9,188 nucleotides of DNA. Origin: an uncultured Peptococcaceae bacterium. Its GTDB lineage: Bacteria; Bacillota; Peptococcia; Peptococcales; Peptococcaceae. The notes beneath the pieces are model-generated. The model saw only the letters and a program-made list of their open reading frames with translations, was not told the DNA's origin and searched no databases. The position numbers and the translations under genes were made by a program. Below are positions 1-5,649 of this stretch, piece after piece (the first letter of the stretch is position 1; the number at the start of each line of letters is the position of its first letter). Location: contig CAMFFG010000031.1 of the NCBI GenBank assembly GCA_945949655.1, forward strand, positions 1 through 9,188, in the 5' to 3' direction.

Positions 1-50
1 CATGACTGTTAATCATGATGTCACTGGTTCGAGTCCAGTTTGGGGAGCCA
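1..50 (+). tRNA. tRNA-Asn (GTT), 5' part outside the window
   Basis: The window begins exactly at the 5' strand of the anticodon stem. That stem is CATGA (1-5) with TCATG (13-17), perfectly paired around the loop CTGTTAA, which puts the anticodon GTT at 8-10 (Asn). The T arm is ACTGG/CCAGT (23-27, 35-39) around TTCGAGT. The 3' acceptor strand is TTGGGGA (40-46), followed by discriminator G and an encoded CCA (48-50). The D arm and 5' acceptor strand lie upstream of the window. It is separated from the next tRNA by only 7 bp, so the two are surely co-transcribed. Confidence 0.95.
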
Positions 51-57
51 TTTTTAT

Positions 58-134
58 AGGGGTATAGCTCCAATTGGTAGAGCAGCGGACTCCAAATCCG
101 CGTGTTCTGGGTTCGAGTCCTAGTGCCCCTGCCA
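58..134 (+). tRNA. tRNA-Trp (CCA anticodon), complete
   Basis: A full cloverleaf can be drawn. The acceptor is AGGGGTA (58-64) with TGCCCCT (124-130), including one G-T pair. The D stem is GCTC/GAGC (67-70, 80-83). The anticodon stem is GCGGA/TCCGC (85-89, 97-101) around CTCCAAA, giving anticodon CCA at 92-94 (Trp). The T stem is CTGGG/CCTAG around TTCGAGT. Discriminator G131 and encoded CCA at 132-134 complete it. It is the last gene of the tRNA cluster, since a terminator follows at once. Confidence 0.97.
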
Positions 135-136
135 GT

Positions 137-167
137 AAGCAGATAGCAGAAATGTTATCTGCTTTTT
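137..167 (+). terminator. Intrinsic terminator of the tRNA operon
   Basis: AAGCAGATA (137-145) and TATCTGCTT (156-164) form a perfect 9-bp stem with a 10-nt loop. The T run (163-167) directly follows on the + strand. It lies 2 bp after the CCA of tRNA-Trp. Confidence 0.88.
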
Positions 168-170
168 CAT

Positions 171-284
171 TTGACAGGAACGACCAGAAGTATTTGATGC
201 CCGATAGGTTGGAATGAAATCATAACTTCCAAACAGATATAAAAAATCTCCCTGCATACTTTAAGGTTTGCAAGGAGATTTTTT
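171..284 (+). ncRNA. Possible small transcript in the gap after the tRNAs
   Basis: This stretch (135-303) has no convincing ORF. A consensus -35 TTGACA sits at 171-176, with only a weak -10 (TTTGAT, 193-198, 16-bp spacer). Downstream is a TTGGAA/TTCCAA hairpin (209-214, 227-232). Then comes a strong hairpin that ends in TTTTTT on the + strand. A promoter, a hairpin and a terminator over about 85 nt would suit a small RNA. The poor -10 makes this a weak call: the -35 may be chance, and the region may simply be a spacer. Confidence 0.2.
241..284. terminator. Bidirectional intrinsic terminator
   Basis: AAAAAATCTCC (241-251) pairs perfectly with GGAGATTTTTT (274-284). TGCA/TGCA (253-256, 269-272) extends the stem after one mismatch. 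A runs on the left arm and T runs on the right make it work in both directions. Its main job is to end the minus-strand dehydrogenase gene, whose stop codon is about 20 bp away. It would equally stop any + strand read-through from the tRNA side. Confidence 0.88.
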
Positions 285-303
285 ATAATAGATCAACAAT
301 AGA

Positions 304-1452
304 TTAGTACCACAGTTGTTTATAAAGCTCTACTACGTTAGCTCTGGTGACTTTACGCGGATTATTTTTTGTACAATTATCTGTTAGAGCTTCGTCAGCC
401 ATGTGTGGAATTGCAGCAAAATATTCTTCTTTGGTGATTTTGCCGATTTGAGAAATAGATAATGGCATATCCAATTCTTTCAGCATAAACTGTACCCAGT
501 TTGCCAGAGAACGGACTGTCATAATCTCGTTATAGCTGTTTAATCCTAAATTACGAGCGATGGTTGAATAGCGTTCTACGACTTGCGGATAGGAGCGCTG
601 ACTTTTACTGTGCTCGTTGATATTAGAATTATATTGGATGATGTGTGGCAGAAGCATGGCATTAGCCCGTCCGTGTGGGATATGGAAAGTAGCGCCTAAA
701 GCATGTGCCATGCCATGATTTAAACCCAAACCTGCAGAATTGAACGCTAAACCGGCCAGGCAGGAAGCGGAATGCATTTTCTTTCTGGCTTCCATATCAT
801 TGCCATCATAGTAAGCGCGCAAGAGATAGGAACCTACAATCTGGATTGCTTTTTCTGCCAATGCCGAAGAAAATTCATTTTCATTTACACTGACAAAAGC
901 TTCCAATGCATGGGTAAATACATCCATGCCGGTATCAGCCGTTACACTGGGTGGTACGCTACGCACTAATTCTGCGTCCAGAATAGCTTCATCAGGCAGC
1001 AGACTGGGAGAAATCAATGGATATTTAATATGTTTCTCCGGATCTGTGATAACCGCAAAAGAAGTAACTTCTGAACCGGTGCCACTGGTGGTTGGAATGG
1101 CAATCAGCGGAATATGCGGATAGTTTTCAGTTGTTACTGCAAACTCTCGAATCGCTTTCGATGAATCAATAGCGGAACCACCACCTACTGCGATGAGTAC
1201 TTCTGGTTTGTAAGTCAGTAGTTCTTTTACGCCCAGTACAATTTTAGTGATTGGGGGATCCGGAACTACATCGCTGAAAATCTCGAAATCAATCTTAGCA
1301 TTTTCCAGTGGATGCACAATCATGTCCAGGAGTCCACTGGTGACAATGAATGGATCAGTCACGATCAGTGCTTTTTTACAATCTAACTCGCCAAGATGAT
1401 CCAGTACATCGTCACCAAAATATATTTTTGTACGAATAGAAAAGTTATCCAT
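304..1452 (-). CDS. Iron-containing (group III) alcohol dehydrogenase, candidate sulfoacetaldehyde or acetaldehyde reductase
   Basis: This is a full-length (382 aa) NAD(P)-dependent Fe-ADH of the DhaT/FucO/PduQ type. The dinucleotide-binding GGGSAIDSSKAI lies near residue 90. The family's metal ligands (Asp and three His) are all visible: D177 and H181 in DVFTHALEAF, H246 in NHGMAH, and H260 in PHGRANA. A longer reading from TTG at 1458 is possible, but the Shine-Dalgarno AAAGG (1462-1466) is 9 nt from the ATG at 1452 and only 3 nt from the TTG, so I chose the ATG. The gene follows the activase by 66 nt on the same strand and ends at a strong terminator. Two roles fit the cluster: a SarD-like enzyme reducing sulfoacetaldehyde to isethionate, or reduction of the acetaldehyde released by the lyase to ethanol. 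The protein family is certain; the substrate is inference. Confidence 0.9.
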   Translation of the reverse strand: MDNFSIRTKIYFGDDVLDHLGELDCKKALIVTDPFIVTSGLLDMIVHPLENAKIDFEIFSDVVPDPPITKIVLGVKELLTYKPEVLIAVGGGSAIDSSKAIREFAVTTENYPHIPLIAIPTTSGTGSEVTSFAVITDPEKHIKYPLISPSLLPDEAILDAELVRSVPPSVTADTGMDVFTHALEAFVSVNENEFSSALAEKAIQIVGSYLLRAYYDGNDMEARKKMHSASCLAGLAFNSAGLGLNHGMAHALGATFHIPHGRANAMLLPHIIQYNSNINEHSKSQRSYPQVVERYSTIARNLGLNSYNEIMTVRSLANWVQFMLKELDMPLSISQIGKITKEEYFAAIPHMADEALTDNCTKNNPRKVTRANVVELYKQLWY

Positions 1453-1461
1453 TTTCAAAGA

Positions 1462-1468
1462 CCTTTCT
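1462..1468 (-). promoter_or_regulatory. Ribosome binding site that decides the dehydrogenase start
   Basis: AGAAAGG on the minus strand lies 9 nt before ATG 1452 but only 3 nt before the in-frame TTG at 1458. The ATG is therefore the better start. Confidence 0.65.
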
Positions 1469-1518
1469 GAAAAATATTTTATGTTCGACTTATCTTTAAA
1501 CGGATGATTATTTTATAC

Positions 1519-2403
1519 CTACTGCAAACTGATTTCCTTTAAATGTTTAAACCATTCTGCGTCCAGATCTTCTGTTCCTAAAGGATAATCCCGACCAATG
1601 AAATCATATTTTGTGGTTCCATAACGGTGATACCGTAATACCTCGTAAGTGGTATTGGGGAACTGTTTTACAAAATCACGGATTGCAATGATATCTTCTT
1701 CGGTATCATTGAAGCCTGGGATAATTGGAGTTCTGGCAATACATGGCGTGTTGGGATGTGCTTCCCGCATTTTACGAAATGTATCCAGAATGATCTCATT
1801 TCCCTGACCGGTCCATTCTTTATGTTTTTCAGAATTCAGATGTTTGATGTCAAAGTGGATGAAATCTAAATAGTCATAAACCTCATGGCATTTTTCCCAT
1901 GGAATAGCGCCGCAGGTTTCAATGGCCGTGGTAATTCCCCGGCTTTTTGCATCTTTTAACAATTCGATGGCAAATTCAGTCTGCATCGTAGGCTCGCCGC
2001 CACTTAATGTTAAACCACCCTCGGAGCGGGAATAGAAAATAGCATCTTCTTCGACCTGATTAATAAAGTATTCCGGCTCCTGATATTCACCATATAGACT
2101 GATGGCTTTGGCTGGGCAGGCTTTGGCGCAAGCCAGGCAGTGAATACAGTTTTTCTGATTGATCCAGACTTTATTGGTGTCCAGCAACGACATATTTTTC
2201 TGTGGACAAACATCGGCACAAAGCATACATACATTCCCGATGCATTTTTCCGGGTTATAAGCAATCTGTGGATGTGCTAATTGAGATTCTGGATTGCAGC
2301 ACCATTTACAGTGCAGCGGACAGCCTTTCAAAAATACGATGGTACGAATCCCTGGGCCGTCATGTACAGAATACTTCTGTACGTTGAATACGCAGCCTTT
2401 CAT
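1519..2403 (-). CDS. islB: Glycyl-radical enzyme activase (radical SAM), isethionate lyase-activating type
   Basis: This 294-aa radical SAM enzyme would cleave S-adenosylmethionine and abstract hydrogen from the glycyl-radical glycine of the lyase encoded just upstream. The SAM-cluster motif is C28-x3-C32-x2-C35 (CPLHCKWC), where the three Cys bind the catalytic 4Fe-4S. Next comes a ferredoxin-like insert with two further Cys sets: C54, C59, C62, C66, then C86, C89, C92, C96 followed by Pro. This insert is typical of activases for glycerol dehydratase-, choline lyase- and isethionate lyase-type enzymes and is absent from PFL activase. GGEP (135-138) follows. The start is firm: AAGGAGG is 7 nt upstream. 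The name islB rests on the adjacent islA; sequence alone shows only the activase class. It is oxygen-sensitive and cytoplasmic. Confidence 0.88.
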   Translation of the reverse strand: MKGCVFNVQKYSVHDGPGIRTIVFLKGCPLHCKWCCNPESQLAHPQIAYNPEKCIGNVCMLCADVCPQKNMSLLDTNKVWINQKNCIHCLACAKACPAKAISLYGEYQEPEYFINQVEEDAIFYSRSEGGLTLSGGEPTMQTEFAIELLKDAKSRGITTAIETCGAIPWEKCHEVYDYLDFIHFDIKHLNSEKHKEWTGQGNEIILDTFRKMREAHPNTPCIARTPIIPGFNDTEEDIIAIRDFVKQFPNTTYEVLRYHRYGTTKYDFIGRDYPLGTEDLDAEWFKHLKEISLQ

Positions 2404-2410
2404 AGATGAA

Positions 2411-2417
2411 CCTCCTT
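2411..2417 (-). promoter_or_regulatory. Strong ribosome binding site of the activase gene
   Basis: AAGGAGG on the minus strand lies 7 nt before the ATG. It is the strongest Shine-Dalgarno of the three minus-strand genes. Confidence 0.8.
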
Positions 2418-2451
2418 ATAATGGGGAAATTTTTTGCAGAATTCTCTGTTT

Positions 2452-2480
2452 ATTATATCGAAAAGAGTCAGGCAAAACAA
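2452..2480 (-). promoter_or_regulatory. Sigma-A promoter for islB and the dehydrogenase
   Basis: On the minus strand, TTGTTT (2475-2480) and a perfect TATAAT (2452-2457) are separated by exactly 17 bp. The predicted transcript starts near 2445, giving a leader of about 40 nt before ATG 2403. It lies just downstream of the islA terminator, so the second and third genes can be expressed independently. Confidence 0.75.
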
Positions 2481-2507
2481 TAGGAAATAACAACAGGACC
2501 GTATGTG

Positions 2508-2538
2508 AAAAATGGGCAGGTTTGAGACCTGCCCATTT
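2508..2538 (-). terminator. Intrinsic terminator between islA and islB
   Basis: AAATGGGCAGGT (2510-2521) and ACCTGCCCATTT (2527-2538) form a perfect 12-bp, GC-rich stem with a 5-nt loop. Read on the minus strand it is followed by TTTTT (complement of 2508-2512). It lies about 40 nt after the islA stop, inside what would otherwise be one operon. Confidence 0.88.
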
Positions 2539-2579
2539 CAACATGCTTATAAAGTTTTAACCTTAATCTGGTCGACAGC

Positions 2580-5084
2580 TTAGATGGTGGTCTGCTGTGT
2601 ACGAGCAATCAGGTCGTCCTGCAGGGACGGAGACAGATCGCAGAAGTAAGCACTGTAACCAGCAATACGTACGATTAAGCCTCTGTAACGATCTGGGTTC
2701 TGCTGTGCAGCAATCAGAGTTTCTTTGTTGATTACGTTGAACTGTACATGCCACAGTTTCAGGTCACACCAGGTGCGAATGAAGGAAGCCAGTTTTTTGG
2801 TGCCTTCTTCGCCAGCAACTGTACTTGGGTCGAATTTGATGTTCAACAGACGAGCTGCTCTGTCATGGAAGCCTGGGTTTTTGGTATGATAATTACTTAA
2901 CAGAACTGCTGTTGGGCCGTGTGTATCGCAACCATGGGAAGCGGAAGAACCATCAGACAGTGGGAAGTAAGCAACACGGCCGTTTGGTGTAGCACCTACA
3001 ACTTTACCGAATGGTACATGAGATGTAAATGGTACATAACGCAGGCAGTATTCAATACCCAGAGATTTGGAATATTTATCGGTGAATTCGGAGCATACTA
3101 AGTCGCAAGCTTTACCGATTTCATCAGCGTATGGATCGTTGTTACCATATTTTGGAGCGTTCAGTAAACGCTGTCTCAGCACTTCATAACCTTCGAAGTT
3201 AGCTTTCATAGCGTCTCTGATTTCCATCAGAGTGGTAACTTTTTCGTCGAATACTAATTTTTTGATTGCAGCTAAAGAGTCAACTACAGTACCGAAGCCC
3301 ATGGATTCGAAGTAACCGATATCTACGCCACCCGGGATAAATTCGGTGTGCAGGTCCAGACCCTGTTCCATGCACAGGTCATGCATAGCGGACAACAGAG
3401 GAGCTGCAAAGTGTTTTTCACGCAGTCTGTCGATATTTTTCTGCTGAATGAAAGCGTGTCTTAACAGGTTTCTAGCCTGAGCAACGTATGCATTCCATAC
3501 ATCATCCCAAGTTTTGAAGTTTTCAACTTCGCCTGTTTCCAGACCCAGTAATTCATCCCCGGTTTTGAAGGTACGACCGTTGTACATTACCATTTCGATA
3601 GCGGATGCAAAGTTGATGTATACACCACCGGAGGTAAAGGTATCACGGTTTGGCATTCTTGCTTCTGCACAACCGGATACAGCATAGTCGTAAGCTTCTT
3701 CGATTTTAGCACCGTTAGATACTAACTGCAGTACGATTTCTTCATCGTTTAACAGTTTCGGGAAACCGGAACCTTCTTTGATTGTTTTTGCACATTCTTC
3801 AATGTATCTCTGTGGAGAACGAGAATGAACACGTGCAGCCAGGTCTGGGTAATGTAATGGGAATTCCTGTTTGGATTTCAGGAACAGATAGGTCAATTCA
3901 TTGGTAGCATCCTGACCATCTGGAGTCTGACCACCGATGGTAACAGCTTCCCAGTGTGCATAACCTTCGTTGAATGCACCACCAGTTACGGACATGTACA
4001 GGTCGATGAACTGAGCCATAGCAACCCACATGCATTCCAGCATTTCCATAGCCTGATCGTCTGTCAGTTTACCAGCTTCTTTGTCAGCTTTGTAGTATGG
4101 GTACAGATACTGGTCCATACGACCGTTGGATACGATGGTACCGGTTTTCTGTTCCAGACGGGAGAACATCTGAGTGAACCACTGAGACTGTACAGCTTCA
4201 CGGAAGTCACGAGCTGGGTTTTCTGGTACCCAACGGCAACGAGCAGCGATTTCTACCATTTCCTGTTTACGAACAGGATCGGTGCATTTTTCAGCTTCTG
4301 TTTCATACAGATCAGCGTAACGGTTAGCCCACAGTACGATAGCATCGCACAGAATTACGATTGCTTCATAGAATGGTTTTTTGTTTACGTTGTCCAGTGG
4401 ATCAAATGGATCCAGAGCTGCTAATTTTTCCTGAGCTTCTTCTTTCAGACCTTTGAAACCTCTTTTCAGAACTTTTTCATAGTCTGGTACCCACTGGTTG
4501 GAAGAACGGAAAGATGCAGTTTCATTAACGATAAATCTGGAAGTAGATTTTGCAGATGGTTCGTAAGTTACTTTCAGAGTATCTTCTGGCAGTGCATCAT
4601 ACAAATCGTTAAAGAATGTTTTGCCTCTGCCGGTTTTAGCATCCCAGTATGGAGCGATATCGTTCAGGATTGTGTCAACGGTTTCCTGTGTCATGTTGAA
4701 TGGAGAGGTAACACGAGTTGGCAGTAATTTAATAGCTTCTTCGAAGATGTCGCCATCCAATTCCGGATACAGGATACCATAACGACCCTGGCAACCGATA
4801 CGACCAGCTAATAAGCTGTCTTCTTCTACATATACAGTGATGTTTTTGGCAATGTTCATCAGAGCTTTTGCCCATCTCAGAGTCAGGTGTTCCCCTTCGG
4901 TCTGAGCCATGGATTCTGTGAAGTATTTTGCACGTTCAGCATCAATGACTGGTTTCAGATTCTGGTTACGGTCTAAAATTTTGTAGATTCTTTCTCTGCC
5001 TTTTTTGTAGCTGGTGTCCCCGTTAGCAGCATCCATAATGTGCTGTTCATGCGGAGAGTAACAACATTGAATTGGCTGTGTCAT
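2580..5084 (-). CDS. islA: Glycyl radical enzyme, isethionate sulfite-lyase type
   Basis: This is an 834-aa glycyl radical enzyme: a PFL-like barrel to about residue 690, then the glycine-radical domain. The fingerprint RIAGYSA puts the radical on G809. The thiyl cysteine and general base are C472 and E474 in SGCAEAR; glycerol dehydratase and choline lyase have GCVEP there. IslA pocket residues, as I recall them from Bilophila IslA (R189, Q193, W374, C468, E470, R678, F682, G805), all recur here shifted by +4: R193, Q197, W378, C472, E474, R682, F686, G809. That uniform match supports cleavage of isethionate to acetaldehyde and sulfite. A related sulfonate lyase remains possible. Codons are those of a highly expressed gene (CGT, GGT, GCT, AAC, TTC frequent). 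The best ribosome site (AGAAAGGA, 5097-5104) is 12 nt from the ATG, a little far. Activase and dehydrogenase follow on the same strand. Confidence 0.88.
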   Translation of the reverse strand: MTQPIQCCYSPHEQHIMDAANGDTSYKKGRERIYKILDRNQNLKPVIDAERAKYFTESMAQTEGEHLTLRWAKALMNIAKNITVYVEEDSLLAGRIGCQGRYGILYPELDGDIFEEAIKLLPTRVTSPFNMTQETVDTILNDIAPYWDAKTGRGKTFFNDLYDALPEDTLKVTYEPSAKSTSRFIVNETASFRSSNQWVPDYEKVLKRGFKGLKEEAQEKLAALDPFDPLDNVNKKPFYEAIVILCDAIVLWANRYADLYETEAEKCTDPVRKQEMVEIAARCRWVPENPARDFREAVQSQWFTQMFSRLEQKTGTIVSNGRMDQYLYPYYKADKEAGKLTDDQAMEMLECMWVAMAQFIDLYMSVTGGAFNEGYAHWEAVTIGGQTPDGQDATNELTYLFLKSKQEFPLHYPDLAARVHSRSPQRYIEECAKTIKEGSGFPKLLNDEEIVLQLVSNGAKIEEAYDYAVSGCAEARMPNRDTFTSGGVYINFASAIEMVMYNGRTFKTGDELLGLETGEVENFKTWDDVWNAYVAQARNLLRHAFIQQKNIDRLREKHFAAPLLSAMHDLCMEQGLDLHTEFIPGGVDIGYFESMGFGTVVDSLAAIKKLVFDEKVTTLMEIRDAMKANFEGYEVLRQRLLNAPKYGNNDPYADEIGKACDLVCSEFTDKYSKSLGIEYCLRYVPFTSHVPFGKVVGATPNGRVAYFPLSDGSSASHGCDTHGPTAVLLSNYHTKNPGFHDRAARLLNIKFDPSTVAGEEGTKKLASFIRTWCDLKLWHVQFNVINKETLIAAQQNPDRYRGLIVRIAGYSAYFCDLSPSLQDDLIARTQQTTI

Positions 5085-5134
5085 GGTTGAAAATCATCCT
5101 TTCTTTTTAAATAAAAATTTGAGTATATTTTTCA

Positions 5135-5153
5135 TTGAGACTTGTTGTCTCAA
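5135..5153. promoter_or_regulatory. Perfect 19-bp palindrome, candidate operator in the islA leader
   Basis: TTGAGAC (5135-5141) and GTCTCAA (5147-5153) are perfect 7-bp arms around TTGTT. Relative to the predicted islA start near 5162 the site covers roughly +9 to +27, a classic place for a repressor to block transcription. In RNA it would form a short hairpin near the 5' end of the transcript and could instead stabilise it. No regulator gene is present in the window to pair with it. Confidence 0.55.
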
Positions 5154-5162
5154 TCTTTAACT

Positions 5163-5182
5163 GTCTTCATTATAGCGAAGAC
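5163..5182. promoter_or_regulatory. Inverted repeat GTCTTC-N8-GAAGAC covering the islA -10
   Basis: The 6-bp arms GTCTTC (5163-5168) and GAAGAC (5177-5182) are perfect and bracket the -10 hexamer. The same half-site word recurs as a tight palindrome TCTTCGGAAGA at 5267-5277, about 100 bp upstream of the predicted start. Repetition at two places suggests a protein-binding motif rather than chance. Confidence 0.45.
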
Positions 5183-5197
5183 TGGAATGTTATACAA
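5169..5197 (-). promoter_or_regulatory. Sigma-A promoter of islA
   Basis: On the minus strand, TTGTAT (5192-5197) and a perfect TATAAT (5169-5174) are separated by 17 bp. Transcription should start near 5162, leaving a leader of about 77 nt. A second, poorer -10-like TATACT lies further downstream in the leader and has no properly spaced -35. Confidence 0.75.
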
Positions 5198-5515
5198 CAC
5201 ATTAGTATCTCTTATTCCTTCCATGCATACTTCTATTGTAACAATAAGTTGCAAGAAAAATCCAAGTCTTCGGAAGAAACTGCTCAATAGAGCCGATTCT
5301 GTCAGCAGGCTTAAAAAGGCTAAACGAGAAATATGATTTTGTGCGAGAGCCACAGTGACGTTTTCGGGGAAAGTCTGGCAAAAGATAGACAACAGTAGCG
5401 CTCTATTGCAGCTAAAAGATGAAACAAAATGGTTTAAAATGAAGAAATATGGATAACAGAATAACAGTCCGAAAGCCTATGGAAGCAGCAACGCAGTATC
5501 ACCTGATGCTAAGTG

Positions 5516-5557
5516 ATTGCATGGCCTGATCTTGTTAATTGGATATGCCAGTGCAAT
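5516..5557. other. Strong bulged hairpin in the nfo upstream region
   Basis: ATTGCA (5516-5521) pairs with TGCAAT (5552-5557), and TGGC (5522-5525) with GCCA (5547-5550). That makes 10 bp with a single bulged G5551 and a 21-nt loop. GCCAG (5547-5551) could alternatively pair with CTGGC (5580-5584), so two exclusive folds exist. There is no T run after it, so it is not a terminator. It matters only if transcription of nfo begins upstream of it, which I cannot show. Confidence 0.35.
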
Positions 5558-5587
5558 TCTCAATCGTTGAAATCCCGGGCTGGCTAT

Positions 5588-5613
5588 GATAAACTGAGTG
5601 GGCAGAGTTTATC
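5588..5613. promoter_or_regulatory. Inverted repeat upstream of nfo
   Basis: GATAAACT (5588-5595) and AGTTTATC (5606-5613) are perfect 8-bp arms with a 10-bp spacer, ending 36 bp before the nfo ATG. A TATGAT hexamer (5585-5590) overlaps the left arm and TAAAAT (5627-5632) lies downstream. Neither has a convincing -35. The site could be an operator for the repair operon or a leader hairpin. Confidence 0.4.
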
Positions 5614-5649
5614 TGTGTGTTTATGTTAAAATCGAATGAGGTGTGATAC

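Larger units (their letters stand above)
5085..5649. other. 565-bp divergent intergenic region, islA promoter and inverted repeats
   Basis: I see no supported gene here. Both 60-80 aa ORFs overlap the promoter and palindromes and have no ribosome site. From left to right it holds: an AT-rich islA leader; a TTGAGAC-N5-GTCTCAA palindrome (5135-5153); the islA promoter with a second palindrome on its -10 (5163-5182); an 11-bp palindrome TCTTCGGAAGA (5267-5277); distant arms CAATAGAGC/GCTCTATTG (5285-5293, 5400-5408); a bulged hairpin (5516-5557); and a GATAAACT/AGTTTATC repeat (5588-5613) before nfo. I could not find a clear consensus promoter for the rightward operon. Confidence 0.7.

Noticed and set aside
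124..134. Phage or island attachment site in the tRNA-Trp 3' end
   Set aside because: I found no second copy of the tRNA 3' end elsewhere in the window and no integrase gene.
3954..4424. 156-codon plus-strand ORF opposite islA
   Set aside because: It is a shadow of the strongly codon-biased islA gene: no ribosome site, no family resemblance.
2580..5084. Glycyl-radical glycerol dehydratase (dhaB1-dhaB2-dhaT operon)
   Set aside because: Gene order is the same, but the active site reads GCAEAR instead of GCVEP, and the two pocket arginines and Trp typical of the sulfonate lyase are present.
5142..5336. 64-codon plus-strand ORF in the divergent region
   Set aside because: It has no ribosome site and no recognisable motif, and its codons look like intergenic DNA. 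It overlaps the islA regulatory sites.
5150..5392. 80-codon minus-strand ORF whose end (MEGIRDTNVLYNIPVFAIMK) loosely recalls a TIM-barrel sugar-phosphate epimerase such as NanE
   Set aside because: It begins at a TTG with no ribosome site, contains the islA promoter and palindromes, and its spacing does not follow the family. At most a decayed remnant; a tblastn against NanE would decide.
5497..5570. TPP (thi-box) riboswitch
   Set aside because: The words TATCACCTGAT and GGATATGCCAG match pieces of the 3' half, but the CTGAGA box and the P2/P3 helices are missing and the downstream gene is nfo, not thiamine-related.
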